From contig NZ_JAODIM010000030.1 of NCBI RefSeq assembly GCF_025527015.1, positions 19,678 to 83,677 of the forward strand: a stretch of 64,000 nucleotides of DNA, read 5' to 3'. The DNA is from Winslowiella arboricola (lineage in GTDB: Bacteria > Pseudomonadota > Gammaproteobacteria > Enterobacterales > Enterobacteriaceae). A model generated the notes under the pieces. The model worked only from the letters and a program-made list of their open reading frames with translations, had not been told where the DNA came from and ran no database searches. This document shows, one piece after another, positions 50,850 to 60,719 of the stretch (its first letter is position 1; each line of letters starts with the position of its first letter). A program made the translations under genes and the position numbers.

Positions 50850-51131
50850 ATGGCAAAAACCGCGGCAGCATTGCATATCCTTGTTAAGGAAGAGAAACAG
50901 GCGCTCGACATTCTGGATCAGCTGAAAAACGGCGGCGACTTCGAGAAACTGGCGAAGAAGCACTCCACCTGTCCGTCAGGCAAAAAAGGCGGCCATTTAG
51001 GCGAATTTAAACAGGGTGCGATGGTACCCGCCTTCGATAAAGTGGTGTTCTCCGCCCCCCTGCTGGAACCTTATGGTCCGCTGCATACCCAGTTCGGTTA
51101 TCACGTTATTAAAGTGCTGTACCGCAATTAA
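50850..51131 (+). CDS. ppiC: Peptidyl-prolyl cis-trans isomerase C (parvulin)
   Basis: 93-residue single-domain parvulin; begins [13 protein letters not shown], has [17 protein letters not shown] and ends [13 protein letters not shown] as in E. coli PpiC. Cytosolic folding catalyst. Convergent with ilvC. Confidence 0.96.
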   Translation: MAKTAAALHILVKEEKQALDILDQLKNGGDFEKLAKKHSTCPSGKKGGHLGEFKQGAMVPAFDKVVFSAPLLEPYGPLHTQFGYHVIKVLYRN

Positions 51132-51132
51132 A

Positions 51133-51154
51133 AAAGGCGCCTGAAGGCGCCTTT
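51133..51154. terminator. Bidirectional terminator between ppiC and ilvC
   Basis: AAAGGCGCC and GGCGCCTTT form a 9-bp stem with a TGAA loop, directly after the ppiC stop; A and T tracts on both sides serve both strands. Confidence 0.75.
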
Positions 51155-51156
51155 CC

Positions 51157-51180
51157 AGGGGCGGCGTTCTCGCCGCCCCT
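51157..51180. repeat. GGGCGGCG-type palindrome, copy 4
   Basis: AGGGGCGGCG and CGCCGCCCCT (10-bp arms) surround TTCT, between the ppiC terminator and the ilvC stop. Confidence 0.7.
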
Positions 51181-51183
51181 GGA

Positions 51184-52659
51184 TTAACCTGCTACCGCGA
51201 TACGTTTCATATCAGTCATATAGCCACGCAGTTTGCGACCCACTGATTCGATTGGGTGGTTACGAATCGCTTCGTTAACGTCACGCAGTGAAGCGTTATC
51301 CACGGTGGTGGTCGCTACCGCTTTACCCAGATCGCCCGCCTGCAGCGTGGTCATAAACTCTTTCAGCAACGGCACTGCCGCGTAAGAGAACAGGTAGTTA
51401 CCGTATTCTGCGGTATCCGAGATAACCACGTTCATTTCATACAGACGCTTACGCGCGATGGTGTTAGCGATCAGCGGCAGCTCATGCAGCGATTCATAGT
51501 AAGCAGACTCTTCGATAATACCGGCATCAACCATGGTTTCAAACGCCAGCTCAACACCCGCTTTAACCATGGCAATCATCAGCACGCCCTGGTCGAAGTA
51601 ATCCTGCTCGGCAATTTTGCCTTCGAACTGCGGCGCGGTTTCGAATGCAGTTTTACCGGTCTCTTCACGCCAGCCCAGCAGATTTTTATCGTCGTTCGCC
51701 CAGTCAGCCATCATGCCGGAAGAGAATTCGCCGGAGATGATATCGTCCATATGTTTCTGGAACAGCGGCGCCATAATCTCTTTCAGCTGCTCGGACAGCG
51801 CAAATGCACGCAGTTTCGCCGGGTTAGACAGGCGATCCATCATCAGCGTGATGCCACCTTGTTTCAGCGCTTCGGTCACGGTTTCCCAGCCGAACTGAAT
51901 CAGTTTTTCGGCGTAAGCCGGATCCGTGCCCTCTTTCACCAGTTTGTCGAAGCACAGCAGAGAACCGGCCTGCAGCATGCCACACAGAATGGTCTGCTCG
52001 CCCATCAGATCTGATTTCACTTCCGCAACGAAGGAAGACTCCAGTACGCCGGCACGGTGACCACCAGTGGCTGCCGCCCAGGCTTTGGCAATCGCCATGC
52101 CTTCGCCTTTTGGATCGTTTTCCGGGTGCACGGCGATCAGCGTCGGTACACCGAAACCACGCTTGTACTCTTCACGTACTTCGGTGCCCGGACATTTCGG
52201 CGCCACCATAACCACGGTAATGTCTTTACGTACCTGCTCGCCCACTTCAACGATGTTGAAGCCATGGGAGTAACCCAGCGCCGCGCCATCTTTCATCAGC
52301 GGCTGTACAGCCTGCACTACGGATGAGTGCTGTTTGTCTGGCGTCAGGTTAACCACCAGGTCGGCCTGTGGGATCAGTTCTTCGTAAGTACCAACTGTAA
52401 AACCGTTTTCGCTCGCTTTACGCCATGAAGGACGTTTTTCGGCAATCGCTTCGGCACGCAGGGCATAGGAGACATCCAGACCAGAGTCACGCATGTTCAG
52501 ACCCTGGTTCAGGCCCTGAGCACCACAACCAACGATGACGACTTTTTTACCTTTCAGGTAGCTCGCTTCATCAGCAAATTCATCACGCGCCATAAAGCGA
52601 CATTTACCTAATTGCGCTAACTGGTTGCGCAGGTTCAAAGTATTGAAATAGTTAGCCAT
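51184..52659 (-). CDS. ilvC: Ketol-acid reductoisomerase
   Basis: Second step of isoleucine/valine synthesis, NADPH and Mg2+ dependent. The ATG at 52659 ([14 protein letters not shown]) gives 491 residues, the long class II form. The NADPH motif is [14 protein letters not shown], and [13 protein letters not shown] carries metal-binding acids. Divergent from ilvY, its activator. Confidence 0.98.
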   Translation of the reverse strand: MANYFNTLNLRNQLAQLGKCRFMARDEFADEASYLKGKKVVIVGCGAQGLNQGLNMRDSGLDVSYALRAEAIAEKRPSWRKASENGFTVGTYEELIPQADLVVNLTPDKQHSSVVQAVQPLMKDGAALGYSHGFNIVEVGEQVRKDITVVMVAPKCPGTEVREEYKRGFGVPTLIAVHPENDPKGEGMAIAKAWAAATGGHRAGVLESSFVAEVKSDLMGEQTILCGMLQAGSLLCFDKLVKEGTDPAYAEKLIQFGWETVTEALKQGGITLMMDRLSNPAKLRAFALSEQLKEIMAPLFQKHMDDIISGEFSSGMMADWANDDKNLLGWREETGKTAFETAPQFEGKIAEQDYFDQGVLMIAMVKAGVELAFETMVDAGIIEESAYYESLHELPLIANTIARKRLYEMNVVISDTAEYGNYLFSYAAVPLLKEFMTTLQAGDLGKAVATTTVDNASLRDVNEAIRNHPIESVGRKLRGYMTDMKRIAVAG

Positions 52660-52825
52660 GGGTACTCCGTATGAGGTTATGTTTATCATTTATTCTGCCG
52701 GTGCGGCGCCTTGCTGCCTTACCGATAATTGTCCCCATCATATGACAGGAAATGTGTTGCTTAAATTGATATATTAACAACGTGACATTGCAAGAACTGC
52801 AACGCAAAAACGAGGCCCGCATCGC
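52660..52825. promoter_or_regulatory. ilvC-ilvY divergent control region
   Basis: 166 bases between divergent genes. In E. coli IlvY binds tandem operators here and activates ilvC when acetolactate or acetohydroxybutyrate is present. I mark the region from context; individual operators were not resolved. Confidence 0.5.
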
Positions 52826-53707
52826 ATGGATTTACGTGACCTGAAACTGTTTCTCCATCTGGCGGAGAGTCGCCATTTTGGCCGCTCTGCGCGTGCCATG
52901 CATGTCAGCCCGTCAACGCTGTCGCGCCAGATTCAACGGCTGGAAGAGGATCTTGGCCAGGCGCTGTTTATGCGCGACAACCGCACCGTCACCCTGACCG
53001 ACGCCGGTGAGCACCTGCGTCAGTTTGCGCAGCATACCCTGTTGCAGTATCAGCAGTTGCGCCATGCCATCGGGCAGCACGGCCCATCGCTAAGCGGTGA
53101 AATGCGGCTGTTTTGCTCAGTTACCGCCGCCTACAGCCATCTGCCGCCAATTCTTGATCGCTTTCGCGCCGAACATCCGCTGGTCGAAATCAAACTCACC
53201 ACCGGTGATGCCGCCGATGCAGTAGAGAAAGTACAGTCCAATGAGGCCGATCTGGCAATTGCCGGCCGCCCGGAAACCTTACCAGCCAGCATCGACTTCA
53301 CTCCGCTCGGCTATATTCCTCTGGTGTTAATCGCCCCGGCCCTCGCCTGCGCGGTGCGTCAGCAGGCAACCCAGGATGAACCGGACTGGTCGCAGATTCC
53401 GTTTATTCTGCCGGAACAAGGGCCGGCGCGGCGGCGGATCGATTTGTGGTTCCGCCGTCATCACATCACCAATCCGCTGATTTACGCCACGGTCTCCGGC
53501 CACGAGGCGATTGTATCGATGGTTGCGCTGGGCTGTGGTATCGCGTTATTACCGGATGTGGTGCTGGAAAACAGCCCTGAACCGGTGCGCAATCGCGTGC
53601 TGGTGCTGGATGGCGTTGAGTCAGTCGCGCCGTTTGAACTGGGTGTTTGCGTCCAAAAAAAGCGGCTTAATGAGCCGCTTATCAATGCTTTCTGGAATTT
53701 ACTGTAA
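52826..53707 (+). CDS. ilvY: LysR-type activator of ilvC
   Basis: 293-residue LysR regulator; HTH within residues 1-60 (LKLFLHLAESRHFGRSARAMHVSPSTLS in pieces), effector domain after about residue 90. Divergent from its target ilvC and convergent with ilvA as in E. coli. Confidence 0.96.
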   Translation: MDLRDLKLFLHLAESRHFGRSARAMHVSPSTLSRQIQRLEEDLGQALFMRDNRTVTLTDAGEHLRQFAQHTLLQYQQLRHAIGQHGPSLSGEMRLFCSVTAAYSHLPPILDRFRAEHPLVEIKLTTGDAADAVEKVQSNEADLAIAGRPETLPASIDFTPLGYIPLVLIAPALACAVRQQATQDEPDWSQIPFILPEQGPARRRIDLWFRRHHITNPLIYATVSGHEAIVSMVALGCGIALLPDVVLENSPEPVRNRVLVLDGVESVAPFELGVCVQKKRLNEPLINAFWNLL

Positions 53708-53710
53708 TAA

Positions 53711-53776
53711 CGGGCGGCGATAACGCCGTCATCACCATCGCGCAAACCCGTAACACGGGCGGCGATAACGCCGCCC
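53711..53776. repeat. GGGCGGCG-type palindromes, copies 5 and 6 in tandem
   Basis: CGGGCGGCGATAACGCCGTC (copy 5 from 53711, right arm imperfect) and CGGGCGGCGATAACGCCGCC (copy 6 from 53756) are direct repeats about 45 bases apart between convergent ilvY and ilvA. Copy 6 is followed by CTACAAT, also seen after copy 7. Confidence 0.7.
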
Positions 53777-53810
53777 CTACAATGCAGGAAAGCCGTTATC
53801 GGCTCCCGTT

Positions 53811-55358
53811 TTATTTCCCGGCGAGGAAAAAGCTAAATGCCGGATTGCGCGTCTCATCGTGGCAGTCATAGCCCAGTGCGGTAAGATGCTGTTCAAACTC
53901 CGGCTCATTCTCGCCCAGCTCAAAACCGGCCAGCACACGACCATAGTCAGTGCCGTGGCTGCGGTAGTGAAACAGCGAGATATTCCAGTGAGTGCCCAGC
54001 GTCTGCAGGAAGCGCAGCAGCGCCCCTGGCGATTCCGGGAACTCAAAGCTGAACAGCCGCTCACGCAGCGGTTTTGACGGACGTCCACCGACCATATAGC
54101 GCACGTGCAGTTTCGCCATCTCGTCGTCAGAAAGATCCACCACCTGATAACCGCCTTCACCGAGCAGCGCAATAATCTCGGCGCGTTCTTCAACGCCACG
54201 CGTTAAGCGCACGCCGACGAAAATGCAGGCATTATCCGCATCAGCATAGCGATAGTTGAACTCGGTAACGGATCGGCCGCCCAGCAGCTGGCAAAAGTTG
54301 AGGAAGCTACCCTTCTGCTCCGGGATGGTCACCGCCAGCAGCGCTTCACGCTGTTCACCCAGTTCACAACGTTCGGAAACGTAGCGCAGGCCGTGGAAGT
54401 TAACGTTAGCCCCTGACAACACATGCGCCAGCCGTTCACCTTTGATATCGTGCTGCTGGATATATTTTTTCATCCCGGCCAGCGCCAGCGCCCCGGAAGG
54501 CTCGGCAACGGCTCGCACGTCTTCAAACAGATCCTTCATCGCTGCACAAATCGCGTCGCTATCGACGGTAATGATATCGTCGAGATACTGCTGGCACAGA
54601 CGGAAAGTTTCACTACCGATGCGTTTCACCGCCACGCCTTCGGCAAACAAACCGACGCGCGGCAGATCGACCGGCTCACCCGCTTCCAGTGCCGCTTTCA
54701 GGCAGGCTGAATCTTCCGCTTCCACCGCGATCACTTTGATTTGCGGCATCAGCTGCTTAATCAGCACCGCCACGCCGGCCGCCAGGCCGCCGCCGCCGAC
54801 CGGTACAAATACCCGGTCAAGATGCGCATCCTGTTGCAACAGCTCCATCGCCAGCGTGCCCTGACCGGCGATCACCGCCGGATGGTCAAAGGGCGGCACA
54901 AAAGTGTAGCCCTGCGCTTCAGACAGTTCGATGGCTTTGGCTTTCGCTTCGTCGAAGTTAGCGCCAAACAGAAAAGCCTCACCGCCAAACGCCCGCACCG
55001 CATCAACCTTGATATCTGCCGTCGCCACCGGCATCACAATCAGTGACTTGATCCCCAGCTTGCTGGCCGACAGCGCCACGCCCTGCGCATGATTTCCGGC
55101 CGAAGCCGTCACCACGCCACGCGCCTTTTGCTCTTCGTTCAGCCCGGCGATCATCGCGTAAGCGCCACGCAGCTTAAAACTGTGTACCGGCTGCCGATCT
55201 TCTCGCTTCACCAGAATGGTATTGCCAAGACGCAAAGAGATCTTTTCCATTTTCTGCAGCGGTGTCACCTGCGCCACTTCGTACACCGGCGCGCGTAATA
55301 CCGCGCGCAAATACTCGGCGCCACAAGGTGCATCGGGTAGCGGTTGAGACTCTGCCAT
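53811..55358 (-). CDS. ilvA: Threonine ammonia-lyase (biosynthetic threonine deaminase)
   Basis: First step of isoleucine synthesis, threonine to 2-oxobutanoate, inhibited by isoleucine. 515 residues; PLP lysine in HSFKLRGAY, the phosphate loop GGGGLAAG, and two C-terminal ACT-like regulatory domains (about 330-500). It starts 2 bases after ilvD in the ilvGMEDA operon. Confidence 0.98.
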   Translation of the reverse strand: MAESQPLPDAPCGAEYLRAVLRAPVYEVAQVTPLQKMEKISLRLGNTILVKREDRQPVHSFKLRGAYAMIAGLNEEQKARGVVTASAGNHAQGVALSASKLGIKSLIVMPVATADIKVDAVRAFGGEAFLFGANFDEAKAKAIELSEAQGYTFVPPFDHPAVIAGQGTLAMELLQQDAHLDRVFVPVGGGGLAAGVAVLIKQLMPQIKVIAVEAEDSACLKAALEAGEPVDLPRVGLFAEGVAVKRIGSETFRLCQQYLDDIITVDSDAICAAMKDLFEDVRAVAEPSGALALAGMKKYIQQHDIKGERLAHVLSGANVNFHGLRYVSERCELGEQREALLAVTIPEQKGSFLNFCQLLGGRSVTEFNYRYADADNACIFVGVRLTRGVEERAEIIALLGEGGYQVVDLSDDEMAKLHVRYMVGGRPSKPLRERLFSFEFPESPGALLRFLQTLGTHWNISLFHYRSHGTDYGRVLAGFELGENEPEFEQHLTALGYDCHDETRNPAFSFFLAGK

Positions 55359-55360
55359 TA

Positions 55361-57211
55361 TTAGCCTCCCAGCTTACTCTTGTCGCGGATTGCGCCTTTA
55401 TCGGCACTGGTCGCCAGTAAGGCGTAAGCACGCAGGGCAAGAGAAACCTGACGCTCACGGCCATGTGGCGTATAAGCTTCAGCGCCACGCGCCACTTCTT
55501 CTTCACGACGCGCATGCAGTTCGCTATCCGGCACATCCAGCTGGATGCCGCGATTCGGGATATTGATATCAATCATGTCACCCTCTTTCACCAGCGCGAT
55601 TACCCCACCAGCAGCCGCTTCCGGTGAAGCGTGGCCGATGGAGAGACCTGAGGTGCCGCCGGAAAAACGTCCGTCGGTGATCAGCGCACAGCTTTTGCCG
55701 AGGCCCATCGACTTCAGATAGGTGGTCGGATAGAGCATTTCCTGCATGCCCGGACCGCCTTTCGGCCCTTCATAGCGGATCACTACGACGTCGCCCGCCA
55801 CCACTTTGCCGCCAAGAATCGCTTCTACCGCCGCATCCTGAGACTCATAAACTTTGGCCGGGCCGCGGAAGATATGGCTCTCTTTCTCCACACCCGCGGT
55901 TTTCACAATACAGCCATCCTGCGCAATATTGCCGTACAACACTGCTAAGCCGCCGTCCTGGCTAAAGGCGAATTCGCGTGAACGGATACAGCCTTCCTGA
56001 CGATCGTCATCCAGCGTGTCCCAACGACAATCCTGCGAGAAAGCCTGGGTGGTGCGAATGCCCGCCGGACCGGCACGGAACATTTTCTTCACCGCTTCGT
56101 CTTTGGTCAGCATGATGTCGTACTGCTCCAGCGTCTGCTGCAGATTCAGACCCAGCACGTTACGCACATCGTTATTCATCAGACCAGCGCGATCCAGTTC
56201 ACCCAGAATACCCAGTACGCCACCGGCGCGGTGTACGTCTTCCATATGGTATTTCGGCGTGCTCGGCGCCACTTTGCACAGATGCGGCACTTTGCGCGAC
56301 AGACGGTCGATATCACTCATATCGAAATCGATTTCGCCTTCCTGCGCTGCCGCCAGCAGATGCAGTACGGTATTGGTGGAACCACCCATCGCGATATCCA
56401 GCGTCATCGCATTCTCAAATGCGGCTTTACTGGCGATATTGCGTGGCAGGGCGCTTTCATCATCCTGCTCGTAGTAGCGTTTTGACAGTTCGACAATCCG
56501 CTGACCGGCAGTGAGGAACAGCTGTTTACGATCGGCGTGGGTGGCCAGTAGTGAACCGTTACCCGGCTGCGACAGACCCAGCGCTTCGGTCAGACAGTTC
56601 ATTGAGTTGGCGGTAAACATCCCGGAACAGGAACCGCAGGTTGGACAGGCGGAACGCTCAATCTGATCGCTGTCGGCATCGCTGACATTCGGGTTCGCGC
56701 CCTGAATCATCGCATCGACCAGATCCAGCTTGATAATTTTGTCTGACAGCTTGGTTTTACCGGCTTCCATTGGGCCGCCGGAAACAAAGATCACCGGAAT
56801 ATTCAGGCGCAGTGACGCCATCAGCATTCCCGGGGTGATTTTGTCGCAGTTGGAGATACACACCATTGCATCGGCGCAGTGTGCGTTGACCATATACTCC
56901 ACGGAGTCGGCAATCAGTTCACGAGAAGGCAGTGAATACAGCATGCCACCGTGACCCATCGCGATTCCGTCGTCGACTGCGATGGTGTTGAACTCTTTGG
57001 CCACACCACCGGACGCTTCAATCTGCTCTGCGACCAGTTTGCCGAGATCGCGCAGATGCACATGTCCCGGTACGAATTGGGTGAATGAGTTAACAACCGC
57101 AATGATCGGCTTACCGAAATCATCGTCAGTCATTCCGGTTGCGCGCCACAGGGCACGTGCACCAGCCATATTACGGCCATGGGTGGTGGTAGCGGAACGG
57201 TACTTAGGCAT
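55361..57211 (-). CDS. ilvD: Dihydroxy-acid dehydratase
   Basis: Third common step of isoleucine/valine synthesis; iron-sulfur enzyme. 616 residues. Cluster cysteines in NCDKITPGM and [11 protein letters not shown] are visible, and [14 protein letters not shown] near the end is the family signature. Between ilvE (63-base gap) and ilvA. Confidence 0.98.
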   Translation of the reverse strand: MPKYRSATTTHGRNMAGARALWRATGMTDDDFGKPIIAVVNSFTQFVPGHVHLRDLGKLVAEQIEASGGVAKEFNTIAVDDGIAMGHGGMLYSLPSRELIADSVEYMVNAHCADAMVCISNCDKITPGMLMASLRLNIPVIFVSGGPMEAGKTKLSDKIIKLDLVDAMIQGANPNVSDADSDQIERSACPTCGSCSGMFTANSMNCLTEALGLSQPGNGSLLATHADRKQLFLTAGQRIVELSKRYYEQDDESALPRNIASKAAFENAMTLDIAMGGSTNTVLHLLAAAQEGEIDFDMSDIDRLSRKVPHLCKVAPSTPKYHMEDVHRAGGVLGILGELDRAGLMNNDVRNVLGLNLQQTLEQYDIMLTKDEAVKKMFRAGPAGIRTTQAFSQDCRWDTLDDDRQEGCIRSREFAFSQDGGLAVLYGNIAQDGCIVKTAGVEKESHIFRGPAKVYESQDAAVEAILGGKVVAGDVVVIRYEGPKGGPGMQEMLYPTTYLKSMGLGKSCALITDGRFSGGTSGLSIGHASPEAAAGGVIALVKEGDMIDINIPNRGIQLDVPDSELHARREEEVARGAEAYTPHGRERQVSLALRAYALLATSADKGAIRDKSKLGG

Positions 57212-57274
57212 GCTCTATACTCCAGTCTAAATAAGTTGCGAGCGGACAATTATCCGCTCGCCAAATCATTATGC

Positions 57275-58204
57275 TTATGGGTTTACCTGATCCAGCCAGC
57301 CCCACTTGTCTTCCGTTTCACCGGTAAACAAGCCGAAGAACGCCTGCTGGATACGCTTGGTGACAGGACCACACTTGCCCTCACCAACCTTGATCTGATC
57401 AACGCTGCGCACCGGGGTGATTTCAGCAGCGGTACCAGACATAAAGACTTCATCCGCCAGATACAGTGATTCACGCGACAACACCTGCTCGCGCACTTCG
57501 ATGCCCATATCTTTGGCTAATTTAATAATAGCGTCACGGGTGATACCCGGCAGCGCAGAAGAGGTAAATGGTGGGGTGAACAGAATGCCATCTTTCACTT
57601 CAAACAGGTTTTCACCCGCGCCTTCAGAGATATAGCCCTGCGTATCCAGCGCGATACCTTCCTGATAACCGTGGCGGCGCGCTTCGCTACCTACCAGCAA
57701 TGAGGAGAGGTAGTTACCACCGGCTTTCGCCGCGGTTGGCAGAGTGTTTGGCGCCACACGGTTCCATGAGGAAACCATCGCATCAATACCCTGCTCCAGC
57801 GCTTCAGCACCGAGGTATGCGCCCCACGGGAAAGCAGCAATAATCACATCGGTTTCGTAACCCTCTGGCGGGTTCACGCCCAGGCCAACATCACCAACAA
57901 ATACCAGTGGACGAATATAAGCACTTTTCAGTTTGTTAACGCGCAGCACTTCTCGGCAGGCTTCCATCAGCTCGTCAACGCTCTGGCTGACCGGGAAACG
58001 ATAAATTTTGGCAGAGTCGTGCAGGCGCTGCATATGTTCACGATGGCGGAAAACTACCGGGCCTTTGTGCGAGTCGTAGCAGCGGACGCCTTCAAACACA
58101 GACGTACCGTAATGCAGTGCGTGGGACATCACGCTGACCTTAGCGTCTTCCCATTTAACCATCTCGCCATTGAACCAGATAAAGTCTGCTTTCTTCGTCG
58201 TCAT
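57275..58204 (-). CDS. ilvE: Branched-chain amino-acid aminotransferase
   Basis: Final transamination for valine, isoleucine and leucine. 309 residues, class IV PLP fold: HALHYGTSVFEGVR at the start, the PLP lysine in AAKAGGNYLSSLL, EGAGENLFEV and MSGTAAEITPV. An 18-base gap follows ilvM. Confidence 0.98.
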   Translation of the reverse strand: MTTKKADFIWFNGEMVKWEDAKVSVMSHALHYGTSVFEGVRCYDSHKGPVVFRHREHMQRLHDSAKIYRFPVSQSVDELMEACREVLRVNKLKSAYIRPLVFVGDVGLGVNPPEGYETDVIIAAFPWGAYLGAEALEQGIDAMVSSWNRVAPNTLPTAAKAGGNYLSSLLVGSEARRHGYQEGIALDTQGYISEGAGENLFEVKDGILFTPPFTSSALPGITRDAIIKLAKDMGIEVREQVLSRESLYLADEVFMSGTAAEITPVRSVDQIKVGEGKCGPVTKRIQQAFFGLFTGETEDKWGWLDQVNP

Positions 58205-58222
58205 TCTTCTTTCCTTTCGCGG

Positions 58223-58480
58223 CTATGCGCGGATTTGTTGTGTTGTCTGTTGTTGAACCTGAACGCACGCAACGTCCATCAGTTTACTTAGCTGCGTCGA
58301 CAGTAAATCGACAGAACGTTGGCTGGCAACGGTCATTTCAATATTAATATTATTCACGTTGTTTGCCGCTGCCATATTCATCGCGCAAATCTGGAAGCCA
58401 CGGTGGCGAACGACACGTAAAATGCGCTCCAATATTTCAGGTCGGAAACGCGCTTCGATAGACAATTGATGCTGATTCAT
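58223..58480 (-). CDS. ilvM: Acetolactate synthase II small subunit
   Basis: 85-residue ACT-domain regulatory subunit for Ilv[18 protein letters not shown] is the domain core. Its ATG overlaps the ilvG stop by 4 bases, giving coupled synthesis of the two subunits. Confidence 0.96.
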   Translation of the reverse strand: MNQHQLSIEARFRPEILERILRVVRHRGFQICAMNMAAANNVNNINIEMTVASQRSVDLLSTQLSKLMDVACVQVQQQTTQQIRA

Positions 58481-60123
58481 GAGGTTTTCTCCATCATATT
58501 GGCGTTGCTGGCACCTGGCGGCACCAGCGGCCAGACATTTTCAAGCTCATCGATTGAAACATGCAGCATGTAAGGCCCTTCACTGTTCAGCAGAGCGTCT
58601 AATGCGGCGTCGACCTGATCTTTACGAGTAATACGCTGGCCCGGGATATCAAACGCGCGCGCCAGCATCAGGAAATCGGGGTTGTCGGAGAGGTTAGTCT
58701 CACTGTAACGCTCAGAGAAAAACAGCTGCTGCCACTGGCGTACCATGCCTAAACGCTGGTTATCCAGCAGCACGATTTTCACCGGCAACTGCTTGCGTTT
58801 AATGGTACCCATTTCCTGCACATTCATCATAAATGAGCCATCACCGGAAACGCAGATCACAGTGTCCTGCGGACGGGCAACCTGCGCGCCGACCGCAGCA
58901 GGCAAGCCAAAGCCCATGGTGCCCAGACCGCTGGAGGTAATGAAATTCTCTGGCGCACTGAAACTCATATGCTGCGCCGCCCACATCTGGTGCTGACCCA
59001 CATCGGTGGTCACCACCGCGTTATCCGGCTTACGCGCCGACAGCTGCTGTAAAAACAGCGGCGCGTAGATCGCTTCGCCCGGATGATCGTAACGCCAGCC
59101 GTTTTCAGCTTTCAGCGCCATTACCTGCTGGCGCCATGCGTCGATGGCAATCGGCTGATACAACTCCGGCAGCAGGCGATTGAAATCACCCTGCAGCGCC
59201 ACATTGGCGCGGCGCAATTTGTGCAGTTCTGCCGGGTCGATATCCAGATGGATTACGCTGGCATGCGGCGCAAAGGTATCCAGTTTGCCGGTAACACGGT
59301 CATCAAAGCGCGCGCCCACCGCAATCAGTAAGTCACACTCCTGCACCGCCAGGTTGGCGGCTTTGGTGCCGTGCATACCCAGCATGCCGAGATAACAGGG
59401 ATCGTTAGCATCAGGTGCGCCCAGCCCTTTCAGCGTGGCAACAGAGGGAATACCGGTCTCTTTGGCAAAGGCGCGCAGCGCCGGAACCGCCTGCGCCATC
59501 CCCACGCCGCCGCCGACATACAGCACCGGCTTTTTCGCCTGCGCCAGCATCGCCCGCGCCTGTTGCAGTTCGTTGACCGGATGATGCGGCGTTGGTTCGA
59601 CCGGCAGCAGATGCGGCGTCAGCTCACAATTTGCCAGCTGGATATCTTTCGGAATATCAACCAATACCGGGCCAGGACGGCCTGACTGGGCAATAGAAAA
59701 GGCTTCGGCCATCACCCATGGCAGATCGTCGAGGGTCTCAACGAGGAAGCTATGTTTAGTACATGCCAGCGACAGACCTAATACATCGATCTCCTGGAAA
59801 GCGTCAGTGCCGATAAAAGCCGAGGAAACCTGACCGGTGATCGCCACCACCGGCACTGAATCCATCATCGCATCCGCCAGACCGGTAATCAGGTTAGTGG
59901 CACCGGGACCGGAAGTGGCGATACAGACCCCCACTTTGCCGGTGGAACGCGCATAACCGATTGCAGCCATTGCAGCACCTTGCTCATGACGACACAGTAG
60001 GTGTTCCACGCCGCCATCATAGAGCGCATCGTATACCGGCATAATTGCACCGCCTGGATAGCCGAATACTGTTTCTATACCTTGCGCACGCAACGCCTGA
60101 ACCACCCACTGAGCACCATTCAT
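58477..60123 (-). CDS. ilvG: Acetolactate synthase II large subunit (intact)
   Basis: TPP and FAD enzyme, first common step of the branched-chain pathway. The ATG at 60123 gives 548 residues; 12 more codons to 60159 are not used. [15 protein letters not shown], the catalytic Glu in [13 protein letters not shown], and the TPP site [14 protein letters not shown] are visible. Unlike E. coli K-12, the frame is uninterrupted, so valine-resistant AHAS II should be made. Confidence 0.98.
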   Translation of the reverse strand: MNGAQWVVQALRAQGIETVFGYPGGAIMPVYDALYDGGVEHLLCRHEQGAAMAAIGYARSTGKVGVCIATSGPGATNLITGLADAMMDSVPVVAITGQVSSAFIGTDAFQEIDVLGLSLACTKHSFLVETLDDLPWVMAEAFSIAQSGRPGPVLVDIPKDIQLANCELTPHLLPVEPTPHHPVNELQQARAMLAQAKKPVLYVGGGVGMAQAVPALRAFAKETGIPSVATLKGLGAPDANDPCYLGMLGMHGTKAANLAVQECDLLIAVGARFDDRVTGKLDTFAPHASVIHLDIDPAELHKLRRANVALQGDFNRLLPELYQPIAIDAWRQQVMALKAENGWRYDHPGEAIYAPLFLQQLSARKPDNAVVTTDVGQHQMWAAQHMSFSAPENFITSSGLGTMGFGLPAAVGAQVARPQDTVICVSGDGSFMMNVQEMGTIKRKQLPVKIVLLDNQRLGMVRQWQQLFFSERYSETNLSDNPDFLMLARAFDIPGQRITRKDQVDAALDALLNSEGPYMLHVSIDELENVWPLVPPGASNANMMEKTS

Positions 60124-60214
60124 AGTTATTCCCCCGCCTCTCGCTGGGAACAACAGCATTTTATGCTACTGTTCATTCTTTATTCCTCAGACATTTACTG
60201 CCATTGCATCGGGT

Positions 60215-60254
60215 CGAAAAAAAACCCCCGGACCTTTCGGTGCGGGGGTTTTTT
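60215..60254 (-). terminator. ilvGMEDA attenuator terminator
   Basis: On the minus strand AAAACCCCCG-type arms (60221-60230 and 60243-60252) form a stem whose GC core is CCCCCG/CGGGGG, followed by a run of T. It lies between ilvL and ilvG, as the transcription attenuator. Confidence 0.9.
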
Positions 60255-60273
60255 GTGAATTCAGACTTGATTT

Positions 60274-60372
60274 TTAAGCCTTTCTTTCTCCAAGCGAAGC
60301 CCCGCAAGGTGTGATAATAATCACCACCACGCTAATCACGACTAGGCTAATCACTCGTAGAAGGGCTGTCAT
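60274..60372 (-). CDS. ilvL: ilvGMEDA operon leader peptide
   Basis: 32-residue leader, starting MTALLRVISLVVISVVVIII and ending GERKA. Fifteen of the 32 codons are Leu (4), Val (6) or Ile (5), the amino acids that control the operon, and two of the Leu codons are the rare CTA. It precedes the attenuator hairpin. Too short for automated gene finders. Confidence 0.95.
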   Translation of the reverse strand: MTALLRVISLVVISVVVIIITPCGASLGERKA

Positions 60373-60414
60373 TTTCAGTTCGATATTTCGCTTGTTCGAA
60401 GTAATGCCTACAGA

Positions 60415-60442
60415 GTTATCACAGTTAGCCAGTTAAACACAA
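60415..60442 (-). promoter_or_regulatory. Predicted ilvLGMEDA promoter
   Basis: On the minus strand TTGTGT (60437-60442), 16-base spacer, GATAAC (60415-60420) with an extended TGTG before it; start near 60408, giving a 36-base leader before ilvL. The rest of the 347-base ilvL-comM gap (to 60719) must also hold the comM promoter, not resolved. Confidence 0.4.
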
Positions 60443-60719
60443 CTTTTTTCAGCAATAAATTTAATGACCCAGCTCGCGAATTGATAAAAAACGATTGTTA
60501 TTCAGTGCATAAGCCAAATACTGAAAAATCTTCATTACTCACCTGACGTGATGAATCTTTTTCTCGCTGGCCCACCGGGTAATTTGTGATCCCGCCCGGA
60601 CAAAAATTTTTCCGCCAGTAAACCAGTCCGTTTTTTTTCGCGACGCGACGCAAAACCCGCATTTGCCCGTCGTCAACGCGCAGGACGCCAGGCACACTGG
60701 CTGGCAACAAGGAGCCATT

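Noticed and set aside
58477..60123. Possible frameshift in ilvG as in E. coli K-12
   Set aside because: The frame is open over 548 codons with all motifs in order.
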